From: an uncultured Chloroflexales bacterium | Lineage (GTDB): Bacteria > Chloroflexota > Chloroflexia > Chloroflexales > Chloroflexaceae | Assembly (NCBI GenBank): GCA_937902315.1 | Contig: CALGUG010000059.1 | Location: 434,001-498,000 of the forward strand | Direction of reading: 5' to 3' | DNA length: 64,000 bases | Shown here: positions 55,963-64,000 of the stretch, one piece after another | How positions within the stretch are numbered: the first letter of the stretch is position 1 | How the letters are laid out: every line of letters starts with the position of its first letter | Made by a program: the position numbers and the translations under genes | Notes under the pieces: generated by a model | Told to the model about the DNA's origin: nothing | The model's input: only the letters and a program-made list of their open reading frames with translations | Database searches by the model: none

Positions 55963-57429
55963 TTAGCTTCCTTTCAAAAATGGAGAATCTATCCAAAGCC
56001 AAAGCCGTTCTTTGCTTTGTTGTGTTGCGTAGAATCTGCGATCTGGGCGCAGTCCGATCACCCAAACGATCTGTTCGCCGCTGACCAAAAGTGGCCAGGC
56101 GGCCCGCAGCGCTTGGGCTATTTTGCGGTCGACGAAAAAGTCTTGCAGCGAGCGACTGCCCACACCTCCAAGCGGCTGAAAGCGATCGCCAGCCTTGCGC
56201 GTGCGTAATGCTAGGCCTGCCTCGAGTGTGGCGCGGTCGAGCACGATCCGCCAAGGGCCAGGCTGCCAGTCGGCAGGCTGGCTGTTCGAAACCACCAGCC
56301 GCCAGTCCTGATTGATGGGGGTCACACCTTCGAGTGCAACCTCGCATGCGGCGGCCAGTTGTGGTCGGTCGTGCGGCAGGGCACTGGCAGCTTGGCTCGT
56401 AGGCCGCTTGAGCAGCCAGTGATCGGCGTTTAGTTCGAGCCGTAAGTTGGCGGGTGGATTGGGAGCAGGGTGTTGGCCGTGTTGCAGCCAGTGGCGCAGG
56501 CGTTCGGTCTGCTCGAAGCTCACATCGCTCTCGGGCGCAAGCTGAAAGAGAGCGCGGCGCAGGGCGGCCCGTTGCAAGGCAGTGTGCAAGCGATTCCAAG
56601 CGGCGCGCTCGAAGCGCAGTGCGTTGGCACGCTCTTCGCAGAGCGATGGCCAGAGCTGATCGAGCTGCGATTGAATGAAGTCGTAATCGTCGGCGCAGAG
56701 TTGAGCTGTTTGTGAAAGTGCCTGTGTGATATGTTTATTATACCCTTTTAAATAGGGCAGAAGTTCCCAACGAATACGCGATCGCGTATAGATTTCTTTA
56801 CGATTGCTAGGATCGTGGCGAGGGTCGAGACCTTCTTGGGTGCAGTAGTGTTCGATTTCGGCGCGTGTGAAGGGCAAAAAGGGCCGAATAAGGTCGGGTT
56901 GTTTGTCACTGTTTGGTAATTGCCCGATGATCTCGGCGCTCCAGACCGACCAAGCCGTGCGGGCGCGCATGCCGCTCAGACCGCCCGGGCCAGCTCCGCG
57001 CAGCAGATGCATCAGAAGTGTCTCGGCTTGGTCGTCGCTGTGGTGGGCGACTAAAACCGCATCGGCCGCTTGTGTGAGAGCGACTTCGGCCAGAAAGCCG
57101 TAGCGCACCATGCGGGCTGCCGCCGAGCTATTGCTGAGCAGGCCCTGCATTAGGCTGCGCACATCGCGCCGTTCGACGGTGGCCGTTAGGCCAAGTTCGC
57201 GTGCGAAGTTGGCGACAAAGGCAGCCTCGTCGGCCGATTGTTGGCCTCGAAAGCCGTGGTCGAGGTGGGCGACGTGGATACTGAGGCGCAGCTCGTCGCG
57301 CAGCCGCCAGAGCACATGAAGCAGACAGAGCGAGTCGGGGCCGCCTGAAACGCCAACCACAATCCGTTCGCCGCCGTGTAGCAGCTCACTTTGAAGCAAA
57401 TGTTTGTGGAAGCGTTCGAGCAAACTCAT
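55963..57429 (-). CDS. tilS: tRNA(Ile)-lysidine synthase
   Basis: 488 residues; AGGAG 7 nt before the ATG. The PP-loop is VVGVSGGPDSLCLLHVLW, followed by HVAHLDHGFRGQQSADEA and LVAHHSDDQAETLLMHLLRG. Family C-terminal domains follow (LALRTRKAGDRFQPLGGVGS at about 415). The enzyme attaches lysine to C34 of tRNA-Ile(CAU), making lysidine and allowing AUA decoding. It lies 9 nt downstream of the priA stop, so priA-tilS-hpt look co-transcribed. Confidence 0.96.
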   Translation of the reverse strand: MSLLERFHKHLLQSELLHGGERIVVGVSGGPDSLCLLHVLWRLRDELRLSIHVAHLDHGFRGQQSADEAAFVANFARELGLTATVERRDVRSLMQGLLSNSSAAARMVRYGFLAEVALTQAADAVLVAHHSDDQAETLLMHLLRGAGPGGLSGMRARTAWSVWSAEIIGQLPNSDKQPDLIRPFLPFTRAEIEHYCTQEGLDPRHDPSNRKEIYTRSRIRWELLPYLKGYNKHITQALSQTAQLCADDYDFIQSQLDQLWPSLCEERANALRFERAAWNRLHTALQRAALRRALFQLAPESDVSFEQTERLRHWLQHGQHPAPNPPANLRLELNADHWLLKRPTSQAASALPHDRPQLAAACEVALEGVTPINQDWRLVVSNSQPADWQPGPWRIVLDRATLEAGLALRTRKAGDRFQPLGGVGSRSLQDFFVDRKIAQALRAAWPLLVSGEQIVWVIGLRPDRRFYATQQSKERLWLWIDSPFLKGS

Positions 57430-57438
57430 AGCGTGCTC

Positions 57439-60072
57439 CTATAACACATTGATAGGATCGATATCAACCGCCCAGTTAAAGGTGGGGCCGAGCGCATCGA
57501 GAAAGGCGTGCGGCTGTGGGCAGCGCAACAACATATGCCAGCGGTAACGTCCACGCACGCGCTCGAAGAAGGCCGGAGCGGGGCCGATCAAGCTCTCGTC
57601 GGGCTGGCCGCGCTGATCGATCAGAAGCTGAATGCGCCGCGCCAGCTCTTGGGCTTCGGCTTTACAGCGCTCTTCGCTTCCGCTAGTGTAGACGAAGCGC
57701 ACCAAGCGCCCGAAGGGCGGATAGCCCAACTGGCGGCGGAAGGCGATCTCTTCGGTGTAGAAGCGTAGGTAGTCGTGTTCGAGCGCGGCCTGTAGGGCAT
57801 AGTGTTCGGGCGAATAGGTCTGCAGAATCACTTGGGCGTTGCGCAAACGGCGTCCGGCCCGGCCCGCGACTTGGGTTAAGAGCTGAAAGGTGCGCTCGCC
57901 GCTGCGGAAGTCGGGCAGATGCAGGCCCGTATCGGCGGTGACGATGCCCACCAGCGAGACCAGTGGTAGATCCAGACCTTTGGCAATCATCTGAGTGCCG
58001 ATCAGAATATCGGCCTCGTGATTTAGAAATGCGTCGAGCATGCGGGCGTGCGAGCCCTTTTTGGAAGCGCTGTCGCGATCCCAGCGGATAACACGCGCCT
58101 CGGGGAAGAGCTGCTTGACCTCTTCTTCGACCCGTTGGGTGCCGATGCCGAAATCTTTGATACGCACGCTCAAACACTCGGGGCAGATCATTGGCACCAG
58201 CGCTTGATAGTTGCACGAGTGGCAGATCAGCACCAGTGAACGCGGCCCGTTCTGATTTGTGGGCGGCCGTTCGTAGTCGGCTCGGGGATCGGGAGCGTAT
58301 TCGTCGTTGAAGTGCACCACCAGCGGGCCGCTACAGGTCGGGCAAGAGAGCACATGGCCGCAGTCGCGACACATCACAAACGACGATGCGCCGCGCCGAT
58401 TAAGAAAGAGGATGCTCTGCTCGCGGCGTTCTAGACGAGTGGCGATTGCCTCTTGGAGCGGTTTGCTGAAGATCGAACGATTGCCGCTATGCAGTTCGAA
58501 GCGCATATCGACCAGTTGTACAGGCGGGAGCGACAGACTGCGCGTGCGCCAGACACCATCAGCGCCCAGATCAGCGGTGACTCGCTCGTTGAGGCGAAGC
58601 AGGCTATAGCGGCCGCGTTTGGCTGCATAAAAACTTTCTATGCTGGGTGTTGCGCTGCCCAAAATCAGCACGCTATTGGTCAACTTCGCCATCTGAATCG
58701 CCACATCGCGGGCGTGGTAGCGCGGCGTATTATCGTGTTTATACGAGCTTTCGTGCTCTTCATCGATGATGATCAGACCGAGGTCGGGCAGAGGTGCAAA
58801 GACGGCGCTACGCGAGCCGATCGCGACGCGCGCTTCGCCGCGGCGCAGTCGACGCCACTCGTCGTAGCGCTGGCCCAGCGAGAGGCCGCTGTGCAGCACG
58901 GCGATCTGGCCCGGAAAGCGGGCCGCGAAACGGCGCACCAATTGCTCGGTCAGGGCGATCTCCGGTACCAGAACGAGGGCTTGTTTCTTTTGGCGCAGGG
59001 CGCGGCCAATCGCACGCAGATAGATCTCGGTTTTGCCGCTGCCGGTCACGCCATGTAGCAGGAAGGGTGGAACTTGCTCTTGGGGCGTGCGATCAAGCGC
59101 ATCGGCGATCTTGCTCCAGACTTCGCGCTGCTCATTGGTGAGCGGGGGCGGTAGGTCGGGCGCGACACCATCGCCCGCCAGCGGATCGCGGCGTACCTCT
59201 TGGCTTTCGATGGCGACGAAGCCGCGTTGAGCGAGCTGGCGAATAATGCTGCTGCTCGTCTGGGCCTCTTCGACCACGCTGCTGAGCGGGAAGCGGATCG
59301 GCTGTTGTTCATCGGGATTGTGGTGGCTCGGATCGGGCGCTTGCAAGCCAAGCTCTTGAAAGAGGTGGGTACGTTCGACCAGCCAGCGCAGTGCTTCGGC
59401 CTGTTTGGGCGCGCGTTGCAGTGTTTCGAGGGCGGCCGGCACTTCGGCCGGGCTGAGCAGCAGGCGCACCATCCGGATGTAGAGTGGCTGGACGCGCGGC
59501 GCACTGATTGCGGCACCACGAGCCAGCAGGCCGCGCTCAAACAAACTGGCATAGGCCTCTTGCAGTTCGCTATTGCTGCCTCGTAAGCTTTGGTTTAGTT
59601 TACGTTCGCTGGTCTCGCCGTGTTGGCGTAAGTAGTAGAGGATACCACGCTCGCGTTCGGGCAGGGCGCCGAGGTCGACCAGTTGGCCGCGCGGAGTCGC
59701 ACGCCACGTTACTTCGGCTTGTTGGCCAACACCGGGCGGTAGAAAGAGGCTGAGCGCATCGAAGAGCGGGGCACGATAGTAGCGGGCCAGCCATTGGGCC
59801 AAGCGCAGCCCGACAGGGGTGATGCTGGCCTCTGCATCGGCTAAATCGGCGATATCGCGGATGCGGTCGCGCCGCTCCCACGATTCAGAGGCATCGTAGA
59901 TATCGAGCACTACCGCTTGGACACGTTGACGGCGCAAGGGCACCCAGACCAACTGGCCTGGTTGCACCAGCGGACGGAGCCGTAACGGTATGCTGTAAGT
60001 GAGCGTAGCGCCTCGTCCGCTTTCGGCGGCACCACGCAAGGCAACATCTGCGAGCAAATCCTGCTGAGTCAT
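57439..60072 (-). CDS. priA: Primosomal protein N' (replication restart helicase PriA)
   Basis: 877 residues. N-terminal DNA-binding domain (RPLVQPGQLVWVPLRRQRVQ), then the helicase core: Walker A LLHGVTGSGKTEIYLRAIG, DEEH box LIIIDEEHESSYKHDN, HARDVAIQ and ILGSATPSIES. Zinc-binding Cys residues are in CRDCGHVLSCPTCSGPL and CHSCNYQALVPMICPEC. The end GTQRVEEEVKQLFPEARVI and GRAGRR motif VI are intact. PriA restarts collapsed forks in 3'-5' direction. The family is usually about 730-820 residues; extra length lies mainly in the region between residues 150 and 300. Confidence 0.97.
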   Translation of the reverse strand: MTQQDLLADVALRGAAESGRGATLTYSIPLRLRPLVQPGQLVWVPLRRQRVQAVVLDIYDASESWERRDRIRDIADLADAEASITPVGLRLAQWLARYYRAPLFDALSLFLPPGVGQQAEVTWRATPRGQLVDLGALPERERGILYYLRQHGETSERKLNQSLRGSNSELQEAYASLFERGLLARGAAISAPRVQPLYIRMVRLLLSPAEVPAALETLQRAPKQAEALRWLVERTHLFQELGLQAPDPSHHNPDEQQPIRFPLSSVVEEAQTSSSIIRQLAQRGFVAIESQEVRRDPLAGDGVAPDLPPPLTNEQREVWSKIADALDRTPQEQVPPFLLHGVTGSGKTEIYLRAIGRALRQKKQALVLVPEIALTEQLVRRFAARFPGQIAVLHSGLSLGQRYDEWRRLRRGEARVAIGSRSAVFAPLPDLGLIIIDEEHESSYKHDNTPRYHARDVAIQMAKLTNSVLILGSATPSIESFYAAKRGRYSLLRLNERVTADLGADGVWRTRSLSLPPVQLVDMRFELHSGNRSIFSKPLQEAIATRLERREQSILFLNRRGASSFVMCRDCGHVLSCPTCSGPLVVHFNDEYAPDPRADYERPPTNQNGPRSLVLICHSCNYQALVPMICPECLSVRIKDFGIGTQRVEEEVKQLFPEARVIRWDRDSASKKGSHARMLDAFLNHEADILIGTQMIAKGLDLPLVSLVGIVTADTGLHLPDFRSGERTFQLLTQVAGRAGRRLRNAQVILQTYSPEHYALQAALEHDYLRFYTEEIAFRRQLGYPPFGRLVRFVYTSGSEERCKAEAQELARRIQLLIDQRGQPDESLIGPAPAFFERVRGRYRWHMLLRCPQPHAFLDALGPTFNWAVDIDPINVL

Positions 60073-60196
60073 GCGGAAGGTCTAGGCTATCAATCCCTCT
60101 TCAGCCGAGGCTGAATTAGAACAACTGCTGGAAAGAAGTCTATTATACAGCGGAATGGCAGAAAATACCGCACAAGATTGCTAATCTTACGATCGT

Positions 60197-60415
60197 ATAT
60201 CAAATCCGCTTGTTCACTTCAATTAGGTTGGCGGAGAGGTCTCAACCTTCCATTCGACTTCTAGCGCGTCCGCCTCCGGCTATCAACACGATGCTCACTA
60301 CATTCGGCTGCTTGTCTGCCTGCGCCCAAGCGCTGCCTGAAAGCCAAACAATCGTGTGGATTTGGGGTCAAATCTGCCGAAAGCCAAAAAGTAAGAGCTC
60401 TAACGGATTTGGTAT
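60197..60415. repeat. MITE-like element D with a nested core repeat
   Basis: Ends ATATCAAATCCG (60197-60208) and CGGATTTGGTAT (60404-60415). The left part matches element B read on the opposite strand (CCGCTTGTTCACTT), and CTGCCGAAAGCCAAAA is shared near the right end. A GCGTCCGCC repeat with its CCATTCG box sits inside. It fills the 349-nt gap between priA and truB. Confidence 0.75.
60266..60282. repeat. GCGTCCGCC core repeat, copy 10
   Basis: GCGTCCGCCTCCGGCTA, preceded by TTCCATTCGACTTCTA. Nested inside MITE-like element D. Confidence 0.85.
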
Positions 60416-60421
60416 TCCTGT

Positions 60422-61318
60422 TTAGGAGGCGATTCCAAAGACTTTGTCGGCCTTCCAATGACCTTGCGGCTGCTTGCTGATGACCGCAAAGAAGTTGCCT
60501 TGTTCGTCGTAGGCGCGCAGGCGCTCGGCGGGCTGCTCGGCCAGCTTAATCGTGCGTCCTGTGCGAATAAAGGTTGCCTGCTGCTGATCGAGATAGACCG
60601 CATGCCAATCGGCGACTGCAAATTCCATGGGCAGCAGATAGTGAATCAGCTGGCTCGGATCGGCTTCTAGCTGGGCTAGATCGATCGCGTTGGCACTACT
60701 CAGCGAACCGACTGCTGTGCGTTCCAGAGCTGCTAAGTGTGCCCCGCAGCCGAGCGCTTCGCCTATATCGCGCGCCAGCGAGCGGATGTAGGTGCCCTTT
60801 GAGCAGTCGACATCGAGCACAAGCAGATCGCCGTTCAGCGTGTTCTGAGCGAGATTATCCACCAACTCTAGGCGCTCGATGCGAATCGGGCGAGCCGGAC
60901 GTTCGACAGTTTCGCCTGCCCGGGCCAGTTCATAGAGCCGTTTGCCCTCGTGGTGGAGCGCCGAATACATAGGCGGTACTTGCAAAATATCGCCCCGAAA
61001 TTGCTCGAGCACATGCTCGATGCTTTGGCGATCGAGCGCTGGAACGGGGCGGGTCTCAAGTACAGCGCCTTCGGCGTCATCGGTTTCGGTTGTAACACCT
61101 AGGCGCACGCTGGCGCGGTACGATTTGCTGCTATCAGTCAAATACTCGATCAAGCGCGTGGCTTGGCCGATAGCGATCGGCAGCACACCGCTGGCAGCCG
61201 GATCGAGCGTTCCGGCATGACCGACCTTGACTTTGCGGCCTACCAGCCGTCGTATACGCGCCACCGCGTCGTGCGACGTGATGCCCAGCGGTTTGTTTAG
61301 ATTGATGAAGCCGTTCAT
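60422..61318 (-). CDS. truB: tRNA pseudouridine-55 synthase
   Basis: 298 residues. The catalytic Asp lies in HAGTLDPAASGVLPIAIGQA; INLNKPLGITSHDAVARIRR begins the protein. Later family motifs: VPPMYSALHHEGKRLYELAR and CSKGTYIRSLARDIGEALG. A PUA-like C-terminus ends at residue 298. TruB modifies U55 in the T-arm of tRNAs. Its ATG overlaps the nrnA stop by 4 nt (ATGA), so translation is coupled. Confidence 0.97.
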   Translation of the reverse strand: MNGFINLNKPLGITSHDAVARIRRLVGRKVKVGHAGTLDPAASGVLPIAIGQATRLIEYLTDSSKSYRASVRLGVTTETDDAEGAVLETRPVPALDRQSIEHVLEQFRGDILQVPPMYSALHHEGKRLYELARAGETVERPARPIRIERLELVDNLAQNTLNGDLLVLDVDCSKGTYIRSLARDIGEALGCGAHLAALERTAVGSLSSANAIDLAQLEADPSQLIHYLLPMEFAVADWHAVYLDQQQATFIRTGRTIKLAEQPAERLRAYDEQGNFFAVISKQPQGHWKADKVFGIAS

Positions 61319-62301
61319 AGCGCCTCGCGCAAACGGGCGAGTACTTCGCGTTGAGCCTCTTCGAGACCCATCAGCAAGGTCGCGCCTGCAGCTTGGCGAT
61401 GGCCGCCGCCGCCCCAGGTTTGGGCGATCTGGCTAACATCGATGCCGGGTCGCGAGCGCAGACTGATCTTGACAGTGCCGTCGCTGCGCTCTTTAAACAG
61501 CACGCAGATCCGGCCCTCGGTGCAGCGCTGCATCATCTTAACGATGTCGTCGCTTACATCGTCTTCGGCACCCGTGCTGCGCAGCAGCTCTTGAGACAGG
61601 TTGGTCCACAGGATCTCGCCTTCGCGCTGCATCTCGCCTAGAGCACGCCCGAGCGCCAGCAGATTGCTGTAGGAGCTGTTGAAGTAGACATCGCGCACGA
61701 TGGCTTGCTGATCGGCACCCAGCGGCAATAGCTCGGCGCTGACACGCAACGACTCGCCGTTGGTGCTGTTGGTCTGATAGCTCTGGGTATCGGTGATGAT
61801 GCCCAGTTGCAAACAGGTTGCACAGGCGGCGCTGATCGGCAGGGCCATAGCCTTGAGCAGATCGTAGACCAGCTCGGCGCAAGAGGCACGTTGGCTATCG
61901 ATCAGGTTGAGCGTGGCGGCACCATCGTTGGTGGCGTGGTGGTCGACGATGATGATCGGCTTGCCGAGCAGCTCGTCGCGATGCTCTTCAAACACCAGCC
62001 CAACGCGACCTAGGCTGGCTGTATCGAGCATAATCACTAAGTCGTGTTCAGGCAGCGCTTGACCGCTCTCATAGACTTGCACCTGTTCAATACCGGGTAG
62101 ATTGAGCACATAGCTCGGCAGGGCTGAAGAGGCCAGCGGTAGCGCTTTTTTGCCCGAATCGTTGAGGGCATGCCACGTACCAAGCATCGAACCGATCGCA
62201 TCGCCATCTGGGCTTACATGAGTGAGCAATAGAATAGCCGAAGCAGCAGCGATCTTTTCGGCGATCGGTGCTGCGGCAAGAGTAGGATCAGTTGTAAACA
62301 T
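61315..62301 (-). CDS. nrnA: DHH family phosphoesterase, NrnA-like (oligoribonuclease/pAp phosphatase)
   Basis: 328 residues. DHH domain motifs: LLTHVSPDGDAIGSMLG, VIMLDTASLGR and IIIVDHHATND. The DHHA1 motif near the C-terminus is WGGGGHRQAAG. NrnA degrades short oligoribonucleotides and dephosphorylates 3'-phosphoadenosine 5'-phosphate in Bacillus-type organisms. It lies between the methyltransferase and truB in the conserved infB-rbfA-nrnA-truB order; no ribosome binding site is evident before its ATG. Confidence 0.95.
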   Translation of the reverse strand: MFTTDPTLAAAPIAEKIAAASAILLLTHVSPDGDAIGSMLGTWHALNDSGKKALPLASSALPSYVLNLPGIEQVQVYESGQALPEHDLVIMLDTASLGRVGLVFEEHRDELLGKPIIIVDHHATNDGAATLNLIDSQRASCAELVYDLLKAMALPISAACATCLQLGIITDTQSYQTNSTNGESLRVSAELLPLGADQQAIVRDVYFNSSYSNLLALGRALGEMQREGEILWTNLSQELLRSTGAEDDVSDDIVKMMQRCTEGRICVLFKERSDGTVKISLRSRPGIDVSQIAQTWGGGGHRQAAGATLLMGLEEAQREVLARLREAL

Positions 62302-62307
62302 ATTTGT

Positions 62308-62934
62308 TTATTCCGGTTTGTGAATGTGGTAGACCGTATACCCAGAGCGTTTTTTGATCTCTTTAATTTTCAGATTGTTGCGTTTGCTGATTGTGGGAAT
62401 GAGGCGATTGAGGCCGCTGACCACGACAAACCAGTAGTCGCCGCCCGGTCGAATGCGTTCGAGCGGTCCAAGAATAAATTCGTGTTCGATCGCATCGTCG
62501 CCGATTTTTGCAGGAATGTTTGAAACGATCAGATCGTAGGGACCTTCCGGCACGTCTTCAAGGCCGAGGCTGCCGATCACCTTGACGTTGGTGATCTGGT
62601 TCTCTTGTACATTGTGGCGGGCATAGCGAACCGCCAGCAGATCTTTGTCTGCCATAAGGATCTGAGCTTCGGGCCACAAGCGCCCTAAGACGATCCCCAG
62701 TACCCCATAGCCGCAGCCGAGGTCAAGAACGGTTTGGGGCGATTTGACCGTAATGCTCCGCAACAACAGGTCGGTGCCATCATCGACTTCAAACGACGAA
62801 AAGAGCGTGTGCGCCACATGGAAGGCGAAGCTCTCGTTCTTGAAACGGTAGTCGATGCGCTTTTTATAATACCGATCGAGCGGGTTGCTTCCCGGCTCGG
62901 CAACAATTGGCTCTGAGCCACTATACTTCGTCAT
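62308..62934 (-). CDS. Class I methyltransferase of the RsmC/RlmG-like small domain type
   Basis: 208 residues from the ATG at 62934 (MTKYSGSEPIVAEPG); the start lies inside the end of rbfA (about 14 nt overlap). SAM motif I is TVLDLGCGYGVLGIVLGRLW, motif II ILMADKDLLAVRYARHN, and the catalytic-like motif IV reads VSNIPAKIG, a variant of NPPF/NIPxK used by guanine-N2 methyltransferases of rRNA. It is likely an rRNA modifier because it is embedded in a translation operon, but the target is inferred only. Confidence 0.88.
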   Translation of the reverse strand: MTKYSGSEPIVAEPGSNPLDRYYKKRIDYRFKNESFAFHVAHTLFSSFEVDDGTDLLLRSITVKSPQTVLDLGCGYGVLGIVLGRLWPEAQILMADKDLLAVRYARHNVQENQITNVKVIGSLGLEDVPEGPYDLIVSNIPAKIGDDAIEHEFILGPLERIRPGGDYWFVVVSGLNRLIPTISKRNNLKIKEIKKRSGYTVYHIHKPE

Positions 62935-63301
62935 CGATTTTTGGTGGGTTCTGTTCGCGCTCACGAGCGATTTCGCGCAGCACATTATCGATATGCAAAC
63001 TGTAATCGAGCGAACGATCTAACTTTAAGTGCAGTTCGGGGATCGAACGCATATGGCGCATCTCTTCCGCGACACGTTTTCGCAAGAAGGCGCGTGCTCG
63101 CTGAAGGCCCTGCATGGTTTTGGCGCGCTGCTCTTCGTCGCCCATCACCGAGATCGCAACGGTAGCATGGCGAAGATCTGCACTGACCTCGACTCCGAGT
63201 ACGGTTGCGAAGCCGATATCAGGATCGTGAATCTCATTCTGGATCACATCGCCCAGAATGCGTTGCATGGTTGTTCCTACTTGTTGTAATCTTCTTGACA
63301 T
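62921..63301 (-). CDS. rbfA: 30S ribosome-binding factor A
   Basis: 126 residues. MSRRLQQVGTTMQRILGDVI is the usual start; the KH-like core has DPDIGFATVLGVEVSADLRHA and VAEEMRHMRSIPELHLKLD. RbfA assists late 16S rRNA maturation and cold adaptation. It follows infB, with a hairpin between them, and overlaps the methyltransferase gene. Confidence 0.96.
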   Translation of the reverse strand: MSRRLQQVGTTMQRILGDVIQNEIHDPDIGFATVLGVEVSADLRHATVAISVMGDEEQRAKTMQGLQRARAFLRKRVAEEMRHMRSIPELHLKLDRSLDYSLHIDNVLREIAREREQNPPKIDDEV

Positions 63302-63346
63302 AATTTACTATCCATCAAGCGAGAAATCTTCAGCCCTTTAGACTAA

Positions 63347-63387
63347 GCAAGCGACCAAGAGTGGCACGCGCACTCCTGGTCGCTTGC
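63347..63387 (-). terminator. Strong hairpin between infB and rbfA
   Basis: 17-bp stem with one mismatch (63347-63363 with 63371-63387) and a 7-nt loop, just after the infB stop. No T-run on the minus strand, so it may be an mRNA processing or partial termination site inside the operon. Confidence 0.65.
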
Positions 63388-63395
63388 CTCACAGT

Positions 63396-64000
63396 TTAGG
63401 CTAAGCGCTCTACTCGCTCTTTGCGGTAGAACTCCATATTGTCGCCCTCTTGGACATCTGGGAAGCCTTCAACAACTAGACCACATTCGTAGCCAGCCGT
63501 GACTTCGCGAACATCGTCTTTGAGGCGTTTTAAGCTGGAGATCTTACCGTCGTGAATAACTGCACCATTGCGCAAAACGCGCACGTTCAGATTACGCACA
63601 ATCTTACCGTCCGTTACATAGAGACCAGCGACAACTTCGCGAGTTGGCAAGCGGAAGATCTTGCGCACTTCAGCGAAGCCCTCGATGTGCTCTTTGTACT
63701 CGGGCGCAAGCATACCGACCATCGCCTTCTTCAGATCATCAGTCAATTGATAGATGATGTTGTAGAAGCGAATGTCGATACCTTGTTGTTCAGCGCTGCG
63801 GCGGGCGCCTGGGTTCGGACGGGTGTTGAAACCGATGATCAAACCGTTACTTGCTACAGCCAGGTTCACATCGCTATCGGTAATTGCACCAGTACCTTTG
63901 TGAATAATCTTGATTTGAACTTCGCTTTGGGTCGAGTTGAGTTGGTTCAACTGATGTTCGATCGCGCCAATCGAGCCTTGAACGTCGGCCTTGAGAATAA
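63396..64000 (-). CDS. infB: Translation initiation factor IF-2, C-terminal part (cut by window end)
   Basis: The frame stays open to base 64000; the residues before the first in-frame TTG read ILKADVQGSIGAIEHQLNQL, the start of IF2 domain 3. Visible are domain 3 (VNLAVASNGLIIGFNTRPNPG) and the C-terminal fMet-tRNA-binding domain (VAGLYVTDGKIVRNLNVRVLRNGAVIHDG). The end GFPDVQEGDNMEFYRKERVER is typical. About 200 residues are inside the window; the G domain and N-terminus are outside. Confidence 0.97.
   Translation of the reverse strand, partial: ILKADVQGSIGAIEHQLNQLNSTQSEVQIKIIHKGTGAITDSDVNLAVASNGLIIGFNTRPNPGARRSAEQQGIDIRFYNIIYQLTDDLKKAMVGMLAPEYKEHIEGFAEVRKIFRLPTREVVAGLYVTDGKIVRNLNVRVLRNGAVIHDGKISSLKRLKDDVREVTAGYECGLVVEGFPDVQEGDNMEFYRKERVERLA

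Overview
The window looks like a chromosomal stretch of a Chloroflexota bacterium, possibly class Chloroflexia. This is inferred from gene content and protein style: secreted proteins with LGYP/YFER-type repeats, a SGNH hydrolase with a Pro/Thr linker and a short hydrophobic LPY tail, a PurS-PurL fusion without glutaminase, and a Clp-type ATPase of unusual build. Base composition is moderate, in the mid-50s percent GC by eye and not counted. Most genes are housekeeping. I see no phage, conjugative element, CRISPR array, rRNA or tRNA.

Layout. 1-5427: end of prkA, a GSP17M-like membrane protein, the DUF444 (yeaH/yhbH) gene, spoVR and an unknown gene, all on the plus strand. This is the widespread PrkA-YeaH-SpoVR stress/sporulation-like module. 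5919-9973 (minus): a membrane-anchored gluzincin-like protein, an exported M6/immune-inhibitor-A-like lipoprotein and an ECF sigma factor. 10316-15144 (plus): purL, a DUF1444/YtpQ protein and a membrane protein. 15832-20139: a small membrane protein and an 1108-aa Clp/Hsp100-type ATPase whose C-terminus is a degenerate class-I release factor. 20464-24642: FAD oxidoreductase, metallophosphoesterase, 2-hydroxyacid dehydrogenase, GIY-YIG nuclease-like protein and the RNA 2'-phosphotransferase KptA. 24657-26322: an ABC importer pair. 27003-30687: methyltransferase, rpsU, prfA, add. 31070-37457: M32 carboxypeptidase, PAQR/TrhA, a 37-aa membrane protein, dnaK and a SGNH hydrolase. 37640-45726 (minus): VanW-like protein, rlmN and an ABC-2 exporter operon with an 803-aa exported partner. 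47179-50472: two tandem clan GH-A glycosidases. 51046-64000 (minus): an unknown gene, ruvC, yebC, ftsH, hpt, tilS, priA, and then the infB-rbfA-methyltransferase-nrnA-truB translation operon, cut by the window end inside infB.

Intergenic space is large and carries at least three dispersed repeat families: ten copies of a 17-bp core (GCGTCCGCCTNCGGCTA), four MITE-like elements bounded by ATACCAAATCCG inverted ends, and two C-rich palindromes. Many genes end in clear hairpin terminators.

The most unusual locus is 16813-20139. It has two HicB-fold-like N-terminal repeats, an AAA1 with a broken Walker B, an intact AAA2, and a release-factor-like module that keeps the PCRF and C-terminal segments but has lost GGQ and the codon-recognition motif. 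It suggests an unfoldase brought to ribosomes. Two tiny membrane-protein genes with strong ribosome binding sites (33700-33813 and 46136-46267) were found by reading short frames.
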